A stretch of 32,621 nucleotides of DNA from a virus: positions 1-32,621 of the IMG/VR virus record IMGVR_UViG_3300020159_003811; one strand, written 5' to 3'. Position numbers and translations under genes: made by a program. Numbering within the stretch: position 1 is the stretch's first letter; each line of letters starts with the position of its first letter. The notes below the pieces were generated by a model. It saw nothing but the letters and a program-made list of their open reading frames with translations, ran no database searches and had not been told where the DNA came from. Below, piece by piece: positions 1 through 7,162 of the stretch.

Positions 1-99
1 CTTGGGAATGGCGGAAGAGCGACGTTGTAGAGGAGGATACATGTACTCTATCCCGGGAAGAAGAGAAAAAACTTGCTATGCAGTATGAGGAACTTCTGC
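1..99. repeat. Left copy of 99-bp terminal direct repeat
   Basis: Bases 1-99 are identical to 32523-32621. The overlap lies inside one reading frame that is intact across the join, so the contig is most simply a circular assembly of a roughly 32,522-bp genome. An exact odd-length overlap with no relation to gene boundaries looks like an assembler k-mer overlap rather than a biological terminal repeat; this last point is inference. Confidence 0.95.
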
Positions 100-122
100 A
101 AGTGCATGGTTTGACAAGGTGA
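1..122 (+). CDS. 3' end of the acidic early protein that starts at 32342 (wraps the contig join)
   Basis: The reading frame entering from the contig end (first full codon at base 3) continues without a stop to TGA at 120-122 and finishes ...EELLQVHGLTR. Joined to 32342-32522 it makes a 100-residue protein. The C-terminal part is charged and probably helical (SREEEKKLAMQYEELLQ). The gene's last codons contain the TTGACA of the next gene's promoter (111-116). Function unknown; see the entry at 32342. Confidence 0.85.
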   Translation, partial: WEWRKSDVVEEDTCTLSREEEKKLAMQYEELLQVHGLTR

Positions 123-168
123 TCCATTAGTGGTAGAGTTCCTACATCAAGGCGGGGATAGTCCCCGC
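111..168 (+). promoter_or_regulatory. Sigma-70 promoter plus leader hairpin for the gene at 181
   Basis: TTGACA at 111-116, a 17-bp spacer and TAGAGT at 134-139. The predicted start is near 146. The leader then folds into a GC-rich hairpin, GCGGGGA (152-158), loop TAG, TCCCCGC (162-168), directly before the AGGAGA ribosome site. The whole module is nearly duplicated at 469-535. The promoter overlaps the end of the preceding gene. Confidence 0.8.
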
Positions 169-180
169 AGGAGAACTAAT

Positions 181-465
181 ATGACAACTAATATTCCACA
201 CGACGCTTGGTATGATTTTGACGAGTGTAATGATATGATGCTTGGCACTACGCGGGGTATAGTATCTGCTATTGCCGATGGCTGGCTAAATAAAACAATC
301 TATATCAATGATGTTGGCTATACCATTCAGAAATTGAACTTTGATCTTACCACAGAACTCCTTGATAGTGGTTATGATCTTCCAAATGCTGTATTTGATA
401 CTGACAATAGGCATCATATTATTATTGACACCGAAGGTAATATGTCACGCTGGGGTGATGTCTAA
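181..465 (+). CDS. Small acidic early protein, unknown function (94 aa)
   Basis: I do not recognise this family. The ATG at 181 is chosen because AGGAGA lies at 169-174 at good spacing; the longer open frame from 130 would read through the promoter and leader hairpin. The protein is rich in Asp with few basic residues, and predicted mostly as mixed alpha/beta (for example a central TIYINDVGYTIQ stretch and a late HHIIIDTEGN stretch). It has its own promoter and sits in the early-type cassette of tiny genes, which in phages usually encode host-takeover or anti-defence factors. That role is inferred from position and acidity only. Confidence 0.75.
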   Translation: MTTNIPHDAWYDFDECNDMMLGTTRGIVSAIADGWLNKTIYINDVGYTIQKLNFDLTTELLDSGYDLPNAVFDTDNRHHIIIDTEGNMSRWGDV

Positions 466-468
466 CGC

Positions 469-525
469 TTGACAAGGTGATGCAGTAGAGGTATAGTCCC
501 TTCAACAAGTCGGGGATAGTCCCCG
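469..525 (+). promoter_or_regulatory. Sigma-70 promoter plus leader hairpin for the gene at 540
   Basis: TTGACA at 469-474, a 17-bp spacer and TATAGT at 492-497, only a few bases after the upstream stop codon. The leader has CGGGGA (511-516), loop TAG, TCCCCG (520-525), then AAAGGAGAA before the ATG at 540. It is almost identical to the module at 111-174, so this promoter-hairpin unit was probably duplicated. Confidence 0.85.
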
Positions 526-539
526 CAAAGGAGAAGCAA

Positions 540-749
540 ATGGCATTTTATAAAGTTATTGCAACCCGCGTCGTTCACGAACGAGTTGAGACAATCATCG
601 AAATCGATGGTTGTGCAGGTGAAGCTGCTGACTACTTCTCTGATAATGCAGACCATTTCGATTGGGAGTATAACGGACAGGATAGCTTTGATATCGTAAG
701 CGTTGAACAAACGTCTGAGGAAGAAGTTCTCGCCATTGAGGAGGCGTAA
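540..749 (+). CDS. Small acidic early protein (69 aa), related to the gene at 31205
   Basis: Starts at the ATG after AAAGGAGAA. The protein begins MAFYKVIATR and continues with an IIEID strand and an EAADYF helix. This beta-alpha pattern, with M-A-x-Y-x-x-x-A-T at the start and an EEA-like helix, resembles the 66-residue protein at 31205, so the two may be distant paralogues. It ends in a very acidic tail (TSEEEVLAIEEA). No catalytic motif is visible. The next gene starts five bases past its stop, with a ribosome site inside its last codons, so the two are probably co-translated. Confidence 0.75.
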   Translation: MAFYKVIATRVVHERVETIIEIDGCAGEAADYFSDNADHFDWEYNGQDSFDIVSVEQTSEEEVLAIEEA

Positions 750-753
750 TCGC

Positions 754-1128
754 ATGACTACATTTATTGAATATTGCAAAGTGGCTGACGATAGTGAATA
801 CAACCTTTCTGTATCAGGTGATAGCGGTTCGCCCTTCCAAGGGTTCATGAATGACGCTGAACAGAGGGGCATGTTTCCGGCAGAAGATGTAGCAGACGAA
901 GACGACGATTATATCGTTTATCGTGGTACGTTGTGTAACTTAGAGGAAGTTACAAGTTATCTTGTGGAGATGTCCAAGGTTTATCCCCAGCTTTCTTTTG
1001 AACTTACAACTTGGGATGGCGATAATCGTACTGCTTGTCAGCAAAATATTTGGGATTGTGGACAGGGCAATAGCGTTCGACTTTGGGATGAGGATGATTG
1101 GGAAGCGTTTGACGAGTATTGGTTCTAA
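754..1128 (+). CDS. Strongly acidic early protein (124 aa), possible DNA mimic
   Basis: The ATG at 754 is preferred because GAGGAG at 738-743 lies ten bases upstream. I count 28 Asp/Glu against 6 Lys/Arg, a net charge of about -22 in 124 residues, with acidic runs near residues 44-52 (AEDVADEDDD) and 111-122 (WDEDDWEAFDEY). Such composition is seen in phage DNA-mimic proteins that block restriction enzymes or nucleoid proteins, but I see no recognisable ArdA or Ocr signature, so this is only a suggestion. It follows the gene at 540 closely and is closed by a strong terminator at 1136-1161. Confidence 0.75.
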   Translation: MTTFIEYCKVADDSEYNLSVSGDSGSPFQGFMNDAEQRGMFPAEDVADEDDDYIVYRGTLCNLEEVTSYLVEMSKVYPQLSFELTTWDGDNRTACQQNIWDCGQGNSVRLWDEDDWEAFDEYWF

Positions 1129-1135
1129 TCCCTTC

Positions 1136-1161
1136 GGGAGCCAGCAATGGCTCCCTTTTTT
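1136..1161 (+). terminator. Intrinsic terminator after the acidic gene pair
   Basis: Perfect 8-bp stem GGGAGCCA (1136-1143) and TGGCTCCC (1148-1155), a GCAA tetraloop, then T6 at 1156-1161. It has the same design (GGGAGC stem, GCAA loop, TTTTTTATG) as the element at 31998-32023, so the two are probably copies. Confidence 0.93.
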
Positions 1162-1180
1162 ATGCTCCTGTTGAAAGGTG

Positions 1181-1234
1181 TTGACAGGAACACTAGAAGA
1201 GTGTATACTCCCTTTCACGCTCGATTGACGGGCG
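1181..1234 (+). promoter_or_regulatory. Sigma-70 promoter plus leader hairpin for the HicA-like gene
   Basis: TTGACA at 1181-1186, 17-bp spacer, TATACT at 1204-1209. The leader can form CGCTCG (1218-1223), loop ATTGA, CGGGCG (1229-1234), including one G-U pair. It lies directly after the terminator at 1136-1161, so the downstream gene is an independent transcription unit. Confidence 0.85.
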
Positions 1235-1249
1235 ACGGGATGGACGAGC

Positions 1250-1453
1250 ATGGCACATAGAACTCGCGAGATTACCAAGTTCATGGAAGGCGAAGGTTTT
1301 ACGCTTCTTCGTCATAACAAGCATCTTATTTGGAGTCATCCATCACTTGGGAATATTACAACCCCAGCGTCATTTAGCGATGGTGCGCGAGCAATGAAGA
1401 ATATTGCAAGTCTTATCAAGCGTAAGAGTAAGGGCTGTACAGCACGATTTTAG
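1250..1453 (+). CDS. HicA-like small protein (67 aa)
   Basis: Size and pattern match the HicA/YcfA-like fold (alpha-beta-beta-beta-alpha): helix TREITKFMEGEGF (5-17), strands around TLLRHNKHLIWSHP (18-31) and GNITTPAS (34-41), then a C-terminal helix ARAMKNIASLIKR. The NKHLIWSHP segment (His25) corresponds to the usual G-x-H catalytic region of HicA mRNA interferases. The protein is basic, unlike its acidic neighbours. HicA normally pairs with a HicB antitoxin; the next gene does not look like HicB. Orphan HicA-like proteins occur in phages and may bind or cut RNA as host-takeover or anti-defence factors. The ribosome site is weak. Family assignment is moderate, function inferred. Confidence 0.65.
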   Translation: MAHRTREITKFMEGEGFTLLRHNKHLIWSHPSLGNITTPASFSDGARAMKNIASLIKRKSKGCTARF

Positions 1454-1477
1454 TCCCCAGTGGACAGGAGATATGCA

Positions 1478-1819
1478 ATGGCAAAAAGTTATGTATACGA
1501 GTTTACACGTACCAGTGTCCGTTTTGTAAAAGAACATTGCAGTATGGTTATTGATAGTGAAGAGCTAGCTGCCTATGCAAAGCGGCACAATCTAGATCTA
1601 CGTCGTGAAGAAGACCGATATCTTGCAACGACTTGGTATATTGAAGAAAATGAGGATGCATTTAGGACTGAAAGTACCGAAATGGGTGATACATATACCA
1701 ACGATTATGACGATAGCACGATAAGTGAGATTTACATTCATAGTCGTGAACCTATCCGTCGTACTACTCAGAAATATAGCGAGTATCCAAAAAAGACAAA
1801 ACATTTTTGTGCTAAATAA
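1478..1819 (+). CDS. Small early protein, unknown (113 aa)
   Basis: The ATG at 1478 follows AGGAG (1466-1470) at good spacing, so I prefer it to the upstream in-frame ATG at 1460. It lies 24 bases after the HicA-like gene and is probably co-transcribed with it. The start (MAKSYVYEFTRTSVRF) and an EELAAYAKRHN helix recall the other small beta-alpha early proteins at 540 and 31205. The middle is acidic and the C-terminus basic (KYSEYPKKTKHFCAK). It does not show the HicB fold or a helix-turn-helix, so I do not call it the antitoxin of its neighbour, although position makes that worth testing. Confidence 0.7.
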   Translation: MAKSYVYEFTRTSVRFVKEHCSMVIDSEELAAYAKRHNLDLRREEDRYLATTWYIEENEDAFRTESTEMGDTYTNDYDDSTISEIYIHSREPIRRTTQKYSEYPKKTKHFCAK

Positions 1820-1827
1820 TATTTATC

Positions 1828-1861
1828 TAACTAGTTATACTATACATGCATCAGCAGATGC
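1828..1861 (+). promoter_or_regulatory. ACTAGTTATACTA element and leader hairpin before the HNH/terminase block
   Basis: ACTAGTTATACTA at 1830-1842, within a palindrome TAACTAGTTA (1828-1837). TATACT at 1836-1841 could act as a -10, but no -35 is visible at 17 bp, so an activator or phage factor may be needed. The presumed leader begins with a small hairpin GCATC (1848-1852), AGCA, GATGC (1857-1861). The same element recurs at 3879, 7338, 16876 and 27179. Confidence 0.6.
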
Positions 1862-1874
1862 GGAGAAAAGAAAC

Positions 1875-2372
1875 ATGGCGAACTACACATCAGGCAAGGC
1901 TCGTAAAGGTGGAAGACAAGCAGTAAGTCCAACAATCCGTTTAGGCAATCGTATCGAGATTGATCCACAAACTGGTTGTCATATTTGGACTGGTTGTAAG
2001 AAAGATAAAAATAGCAAGTACGGCGCAATCAACGTAGGTGGTAAGCGTAAAAGTGTACATCGTGTAATCTGGGAAGCTACGCATGGTCCAATACCAGCAG
2101 GTTTATGTGTTTGTCACGACTGCCCCGGTGGAGATAATCCGCTTTGTGCTAATATTGATCACATGTTTCTTGATACAATAGCTGGAAATAATCGTGATCG
2201 TCATATGAAAGGTCGTACTCATAGTAAGTTAGATAAGAAGCAAGTAAAAGAAATCCTATGCCGTATCTATTTTGGTGATAAGGATGTCCATATCGCCTCA
2301 GACTATGACGTAACACGTGCCAATATTTACTTTATCAGAAAAGGTCTTACGTGGCGCGATTTAGAAGGATAA
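1875..2372 (+). CDS. HNH endonuclease with C-terminal helix-turn-helix (165 aa)
   Basis: The pattern is the HNH_3 type: GCHIWTGCKK (34-43), then HRVIWEATHGPIPAG (62-76), VCHDC (79-83) and a C-x-N-x-x-H-M-F-L-D-T block (91-101), giving the His/Asn/His metal-binding nuclease core. A C-terminal DNA-binding segment (about 118-165, LDKKQVKEI...IASDYDV...WRDLEG) follows. The start at 1875 is chosen for the GGAGAAAAG just upstream. It abuts the large terminase gene, a common place for phage HNH proteins, where they may act as free-standing homing enzymes or help terminase cleave DNA. The C-terminal segment is similar to the 51-residue protein at 7162. Confidence 0.93.
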   Translation: MANYTSGKARKGGRQAVSPTIRLGNRIEIDPQTGCHIWTGCKKDKNSKYGAINVGGKRKSVHRVIWEATHGPIPAGLCVCHDCPGGDNPLCANIDHMFLDTIAGNNRDRHMKGRTHSKLDKKQVKEILCRIYFGDKDVHIASDYDVTRANIYFIRKGLTWRDLEG

Positions 2373-2373
2373 T

Positions 2374-3867
2374 GTGAAAGATATACAAAAAGAAGTTTGG
2401 AATAAACTGACTGAAAGTGAACGTCGGGAGATTAGTCGTCTGTTGAAGATGCCTACTCTTCCCGATGTTTTACGTCCTGCGTTTCCATTACAACGCCAGT
2501 TTATTGATAACAGCAGCAAACTAAAAGCCCTGTTCTGTACGCGACGTTCTGCAAAGTCGTATACAGCAGGGCTTTATCTTATAAAAACTTGTTTAGAGCG
2601 TCCAAATACAAGCTCTGTTTATATTGGTCTAACACGCGATCAAGCAAAGCGGATTGTGTGGACAGATGTTTTCAAAAACATTATAAACACTAATAAAATA
2701 AAATGCAAGTTCAATGAAACCGAGCTGACGGTCACTTTTCCTAACGGCAGCATACTTTATGTGCTTGGTGTTGACGATAGCGATAGCGAAAAAGATAAAC
2801 TACTTGGCAAGAAATATGCTCTTGCTGTTATAGACGAAGCTGCATCATATAGTATTGATTTAGAAGATCTTATCTATAAGATTCTAAAACCTGCTATGGC
2901 TGACTTACGCGGTACAATCGTACTCTGTGGCACGCCAGATAATCGTAAAGACGGCATCTTCTATCGCCTTACACGTGATTTGCCGGTATCCCCGCCACAA
3001 CGTACCGCTCGTGAAGGTTGGGAAATCTTTACGTGGAGTACCTATGATAATCCATATATGGCGGAGCAATGGCGTGAGACAATAAGTGAACTTACCGCAT
3101 CTGATCCCCATGTACATGAGCAAGCATGGTTTCGCCAGCACTATCTTGGTCAATGGACAATAGAAGATAATAATAAAATCTATCGTTACAATACTGATCG
3201 TAATGGTTGGGATGGAGTACTCCCAGATTATGGATGGAAGCCTTGGCAATACGTTCTGGGAATCGACCTTGGTTTCAACGACGCAACCGCACTTGTTCTA
3301 CTTGCCTACCATGAAAACGATGGGCATGTATATATTATAAAAGCTGACAAATGGAGAGGTCTTACTATTACCGATGTAGCCGACAAGATTCGCCTATGGA
3401 TGAGCGATTATCCAGTTGGATATTTTGTTGTTGATGGCGCTAATAAGCAAGCAGTTGAGGAAATGGTACGTCATCATCAGTTGCCATTACAAGCAGCCGA
3501 AAAAAGTGATAAAGTATCATTTATACGTATTATGAACAGCGACTTCGTTAGTGGTAAAATAAAAATGTATGAACCCTCATGCGCTCCACTTGTAGAAGAA
3601 TACGACAAGGCTATATGGCAAAAGCGTGCCCTTGAAAAAGGTATTTATCGTGAAGATCCAAGCTTTCATCCCGATGCCGCCGATGCCGCCCTATACGCAT
3701 ATCGTTATTGCTATCACTATGCTAACACTCCTCCTTCGCCAGAGCAGTTTATGAAAAGTGATTATGAACGTGAATGTTTAGAACTACAAAAACGCTTCGC
3801 AGCCCAGAGAGATATCGCCAACGATGGCTATATACTGGAAGGTAGCGAACATTTATTTGACTTATAA
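2374..3867 (+). CDS. terL: Terminase large subunit (497 aa)
   Basis: The ATPase-nuclease motor that packages DNA into the prohead. Visible motifs in order: Walker A-like TRRSAKS (56-62), Walker B AVIDEA (151-156), coupling motif TIVLCGTP (181-188), then the RNase H-like nuclease with acidic residues in GIDLGFNDATA (Asp298), FVVDGANKQ (Asp354) and HPDAADAAL (Asp434/Asp437). Length is normal for the family. The start is GTG at 2374, two bases after the HNH stop, with AGAAGGA upstream; the nearby ATG at 2372 is followed at once by a stop. The small terminase lies about 4 kb upstream on the circle, separated by the early cassette. Confidence 0.97.
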   Translation: MKDIQKEVWNKLTESERREISRLLKMPTLPDVLRPAFPLQRQFIDNSSKLKALFCTRRSAKSYTAGLYLIKTCLERPNTSSVYIGLTRDQAKRIVWTDVFKNIINTNKIKCKFNETELTVTFPNGSILYVLGVDDSDSEKDKLLGKKYALAVIDEAASYSIDLEDLIYKILKPAMADLRGTIVLCGTPDNRKDGIFYRLTRDLPVSPPQRTAREGWEIFTWSTYDNPYMAEQWRETISELTASDPHVHEQAWFRQHYLGQWTIEDNNKIYRYNTDRNGWDGVLPDYGWKPWQYVLGIDLGFNDATALVLLAYHENDGHVYIIKADKWRGLTITDVADKIRLWMSDYPVGYFVVDGANKQAVEEMVRHHQLPLQAAEKSDKVSFIRIMNSDFVSGKIKMYEPSCAPLVEEYDKAIWQKRALEKGIYREDPSFHPDAADAALYAYRYCYHYANTPPSPEQFMKSDYERECLELQKRFAAQRDIANDGYILEGSEHLFDL

Positions 3868-3878
3868 AAAGTCGGGAA

Positions 3879-3890
3879 ACTAGTTATTCA
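3879..3890 (+). promoter_or_regulatory. ACTAGTTAT element immediately before the gene at 3891
   Basis: ACTAGTTATTCA abuts the ATG at 3891, and a second copy, ACTAGTTATAGTA, lies inside the gene at 3960-3972. Because the first copy touches the start codon, a standard -10 reading would give a leaderless mRNA, so this may be a protein-binding site rather than a simple promoter. The gene has no convincing ribosome site of its own. Confidence 0.45.
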
Positions 3891-4145
3891 ATGAAAATAT
3901 TTGATTTAGAAAACCTAGATTTAGATATACTGGTAAATCTGTTACGTGATTACGGGATTACTAGTTATAGTAACGGCAAGTGTAATATCACCATTGGTCC
4001 ACGCATGCCCCAAAACGTTGAACCAAGCAGGTTTGAGGACGAACTACCACAAGAAAAAGCATCTTGTGGACATTCCCTTTGGGAAGCCAATGAGGTTGGA
4101 GAATGTTTACATGGTTGCCTACCACAACAAGAGGATAAGAAATAA
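3891..4145 (+). CDS. Small protein with Cys/His-rich C-terminus between terminase and portal (84 aa)
   Basis: Unrecognised. The N-terminal half is a Leu/Asp-rich helix (ENLDLDILVNLLRDYG). The C-terminal half carries C-G-H at 59-61 and C-x-H-x-C at 73-77 (CGHS...CLHGC), a spacing that could bind a metal, though this is weak. Its TAA overlaps the portal ATG (TAATG), so the two are translationally coupled and probably made together in the head-assembly operon. No strong ribosome site precedes its own start. A role as a head-assembly accessory is inferred only from position. Confidence 0.7.
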   Translation: MKIFDLENLDLDILVNLLRDYGITSYSNGKCNITIGPRMPQNVEPSRFEDELPQEKASCGHSLWEANEVGECLHGCLPQQEDKK

Positions 4146-6115
4146 TGGCGGACTATAAAGATTTTCGCAAGGCGACCGAAAAAAGTATCAACGCAGATAA
4201 GAAAATAAAAGTCAATAGCTCTAATACCGATAACTACACACCGGCTACTCAATGGTGGCTACAAGATACCGATTATGATATTCTTGATAGTGTCAAGCAA
4301 ATGGCTGCGCTATTAGAAAGCGATATTACCTCTCGCGTTTCACGATATCGTGTACAAAGCAGACTTTATGGCATTACAGATTATTTTATGAATCTTGCCA
4401 AGAGTTATAGCCCTAACTGGAATACAAACAACGTTCTCCCAGATCGTCTAACTTTCAATGTTGTTCAAAGTAATATTGATACCCTTGTTAGCAAGGTAAG
4501 CCGTCTAAAACCACGTGCAAGGTTCCTAACAAACCAAGGAGGATTTCGTGCAGTCAAGGCTGCAAAGAAACTTTCTTATTTATGCGACGGAATCTTCCAA
4601 GAAAACGATGTTTATTCGCTTTCTCGCGGTGTTGTTCGCGATGCTCTTGTATATGGTGACGGCTTTGTCCATGTTTATTCAGAAAGTAAACGTGTCAAGT
4701 TTGAACGCGTTAGTCCATATGAGATTTTCTTGGACGAGTTAGAGTGTGTTGGTGGAGCTTCACCAACCCATATGTATCGTCTAAAACTTGTTTCTCGTCA
4801 AGCACTAATGGACATGTTCCCAGAAAAAGCTGAACGTATTGCTCAATCGCAGCAACTATTTTCTGTAAACCTACATATCACAAGCCCTGCTACTGACCAA
4901 ATCGAGGTATTAGAGGCATGGAAGATTGGTACTGGCGAAGAACGTATAAATGGTCGTCATCTACTTGCTGTGCCAGATTGCCTACTATCCGTTAGCGAAT
5001 GGACAGATAAACGCTTTCCTATTGCGCGTATCAGTTGGACTCAACCCTTCAATGGATATTTTTCTCAACCACTCAGCGAACAACTAAAAAGCACGCAACT
5101 AGAAATCAATAAGCTACTTGCAGTTATGCAACGTTCGTATCACCTTGCTGGTAGTTTCAAAATCCTTGTACCAAATGGTTCGCAAATCCCAGTAGAAAGT
5201 TTCAATAACCAAATCGGTACTATTATAAAGTATGTTGGTGGACAGGCTCCAAGTTATATTACACCACCGGTTCTTCCGCCAGAGTTTTATAACCAGTTAG
5301 AAACACTTATCAATCGCAGCTATCAAATCAGCGGTGTATCTCAACTATCAGCATATTCTCAAAAGCCAGCCGGTCTAAATAGCGGTGTTGCACTACGTGA
5401 ATATAATGATATTGAAAGTGCCCGTTTCCAAGAGTTTTCTATGGATATTGAGCAGTTCTTTGTAGATATTGCAAAATGCTCTATGTCAATGGCTCGCCTT
5501 ATTGCCGGTGGGGACGCTGGTCACTATCCTGTCAATAGTCCAAATAGCAAAGGTCTAACAAAACTAGATCTAAAAGAAATCAAGTTACGTGAAGACGACT
5601 ATACCATCAACGTGTTCCCTGCGTCAAGTCTTCCAAACGATCCTGCTGGGCGTCTTGCAGCGATTGATGACCTTGTTCAGCGTGGATTGCTTGATCCTAC
5701 TGAGCAACGTGAACTTCTTTCATTCCCAGATATTGAGGCAAGCAATACGCTATCAACTGCACAAGACGAATATCTAAAAGAAGTATTTGAGAAAATGTTA
5801 GAAAACGGCGAGTATACAGCCCCAGATCCACTTGATAACTTACAACTTGCACAAAAACTTGCATTACAATATTATGCATTTGCTAAAAAACTTGGAGAAG
5901 GTGAAGATAAGTTAGAACTGATCCGTCAATATGTACGTGATCTAACTGCTCTCCAAGCCCCAGAACCAGTAATCCCTTCATTACCAATGCCAGAACTTGG
6001 CGCACAAGTAGCGCCAGCCGAAGCAAGTCAACTTGCATTACCAACTGCTACTGGTCCTTTACCCGGTGGTGAGGCACTTGTCCAAAGTGCTGCTTTGGGA
6101 GCTGGGGTATTATAA
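4145..6115 (+). CDS. Portal protein (656 aa)
   Basis: The dodecameric vertex through which DNA enters and leaves the head. Recognised by the conserved N-terminal pattern LTFNVVQSNIDTLVSKVS (102-119) followed by RLKPRARFL, then RDALVYGDGFVHVYSE (165-180), and a later S-G-V-S...P-A-G-L-N-S-G-V-A-L-R-E segment near residue 400 that is typical of portals of podoviruses. Length is in the upper normal range. The C-terminus (from about 610) is Pro/Ala-rich and probably disordered. It sits between terminase and scaffold, the usual place, and is coupled to the preceding gene by a TAATG overlap. Confidence 0.93.
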   Translation: MADYKDFRKATEKSINADKKIKVNSSNTDNYTPATQWWLQDTDYDILDSVKQMAALLESDITSRVSRYRVQSRLYGITDYFMNLAKSYSPNWNTNNVLPDRLTFNVVQSNIDTLVSKVSRLKPRARFLTNQGGFRAVKAAKKLSYLCDGIFQENDVYSLSRGVVRDALVYGDGFVHVYSESKRVKFERVSPYEIFLDELECVGGASPTHMYRLKLVSRQALMDMFPEKAERIAQSQQLFSVNLHITSPATDQIEVLEAWKIGTGEERINGRHLLAVPDCLLSVSEWTDKRFPIARISWTQPFNGYFSQPLSEQLKSTQLEINKLLAVMQRSYHLAGSFKILVPNGSQIPVESFNNQIGTIIKYVGGQAPSYITPPVLPPEFYNQLETLINRSYQISGVSQLSAYSQKPAGLNSGVALREYNDIESARFQEFSMDIEQFFVDIAKCSMSMARLIAGGDAGHYPVNSPNSKGLTKLDLKEIKLREDDYTINVFPASSLPNDPAGRLAAIDDLVQRGLLDPTEQRELLSFPDIEASNTLSTAQDEYLKEVFEKMLENGEYTAPDPLDNLQLAQKLALQYYAFAKKLGEGEDKLELIRQYVRDLTALQAPEPVIPSLPMPELGAQVAPAEASQLALPTATGPLPGGEALVQSAALGAGVL

Positions 6116-6137
6116 GAAAAGATAGTGTAGAAAGTTC

Positions 6138-6223
6138 TTGACAACGATGTCAAAGTGTAGTAAAACTTGATGAGCGAAGCGGCGAATAACGTTCGATCCA
6201 CATGAGGCAGGGGCAATCCTGCC
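6138..6223 (+). promoter_or_regulatory. Probable promoter and leader hairpin before the scaffold gene
   Basis: TTGACA at 6138-6143, a 17-bp spacer and a weak TAAAAC -10 at 6161-6166. The leader contains a hairpin GGCAGG (6206-6211), loop GGCAAT, CCTGCC (6218-6223), eight bases before AAAAGGAG. The -35 is perfect but the -10 matches only four of six, so this is a moderate call. Confidence 0.55.
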
Positions 6224-6247
6224 GAACAGCAAAAGGAGATAGATACA

Positions 6248-7162
6248 ATGTCAGAAGCAGAAAACGTAGTGCCAACAGCAGAGGCAACCAATACTATTGA
6301 AGCACCTGCGGTAGAAGAGAAAGTAAGTAGCGGTAAGTTACTGGATTTAGCAAAAAAGGAAGCAGCACTTGTAAAAAAAGAAGTTGAGTATAAAAACAGC
6401 CTTGCTGAAATGCAAAACAAACTAAAAAGTTATGAAGAGCAGGTTGATTATTTCAGCAAAGCAAAACAATATGCAAAAGATAATCCAGAAGAACTACTTG
6501 GTAAGTTAGGCATCTCTTATGATGAACTTACTGAAAACATTCTAAAATATTACGATAATAAAGAAAAGAACGTCAAGCCTCCCAGCAAAGAAGATATTGC
6601 AAAGCAAGTAGAAGAAGAAATCAATCGTCGTGAAGCAGAACGTCAAAATACCCAAGCTGCAAACGTATTAGCCAGCTTTGGTAAAGAAATAACTGATTTC
6701 GTAAATGCTAATGAAAGTAAATATCCACATATTACAAAACTATATGAACCACTTGCCGGTTCTAACAGCCCAGAAGAACTTATCTTTGAGGTTATCCAGA
6801 ACTACTTTGAGGAAACTGGCGAAGTTTTAGATTTAGAAAGTGCTGCCGCATCAGCAGAAGAATATTTCCGTGATGAATGGAATAAACTAAATGGCAAACT
6901 TTCTGGTCAGCCACTCCCTGCGGAAACTGGAAAAGAAGTACGTACAGCTCCCCAAACGGCAAATGTATCAGATAAAATCGTAGAAGAGCCAGTAAGCAAC
7001 CGCAAGTTCAAGGTATCGACAGAGCAACTACCAACGATTACAAATAACCTACGTATTGCACGTGTCCCATATCGCGTCCCAGAAGAAATCAGTAAACGTG
7101 AAGACGCTATTGCCCGTGGTGTAAAAGCTTATGAAGAAGCATACAGCCGCAGGAGAGGATAA
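6248..7162 (+). CDS. Capsid scaffold protein (304 aa)
   Basis: Assigned from position between portal and major capsid gene and from composition: Glu/Lys-rich, coiled-coil segment around 30-75 (KLLDLAKKEAALVKKEVEYK...EEQVDYFSKAKQ), a central helical region with EEINRREAERQ, and a basic C-terminus (KAYEEAYSRRRG). Scaffold proteins of podoviruses have this acidic-helical body and a positively charged C-terminal helix that touches the capsid protein. No protease-like motif is visible. A strong AAAAGGAG precedes the ATG. Its TAA overlaps the ATG of a small HTH gene (TAATG). Confidence 0.82.
   Translation: MSEAENVVPTAEATNTIEAPAVEEKVSSGKLLDLAKKEAALVKKEVEYKNSLAEMQNKLKSYEEQVDYFSKAKQYAKDNPEELLGKLGISYDELTENILKYYDNKEKNVKPPSKEDIAKQVEEEINRREAERQNTQAANVLASFGKEITDFVNANESKYPHITKLYEPLAGSNSPEELIFEVIQNYFEETGEVLDLESAAASAEEYFRDEWNKLNGKLSGQPLPAETGKEVRTAPQTANVSDKIVEEPVSNRKFKVSTEQLPTITNNLRIARVPYRVPEEISKREDAIARGVKAYEEAYSRRRG

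Noticed and set aside
1-99. 99-bp repeat as a biological terminal redundancy of the virion DNA
   Set aside because: It falls in the middle of a gene, is exact and has an odd length typical of assembler overlaps. I keep it as a circularity signal; packaging-end mapping would be needed to claim a true terminal repeat.
462-872. Reverse-strand 136-residue open frame in the early region
   Set aside because: It is antisense to two promoter-driven genes (540 and 754) and has no recognisable protein pattern.
3960-3972. In-gene ACTAGTTATAGTA as a separate promoter
   Set aside because: It encodes normal residues (TSYSN) of the gene at 3891, so it may be chance. It is mentioned only as a possible second copy of the element.
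6170-6205. GTTCGATCC at about 6190, resembling a tRNA T-loop
   Set aside because: No matching T-stem, acceptor stem or anticodon arm around it; no tRNA is supported anywhere in the window.
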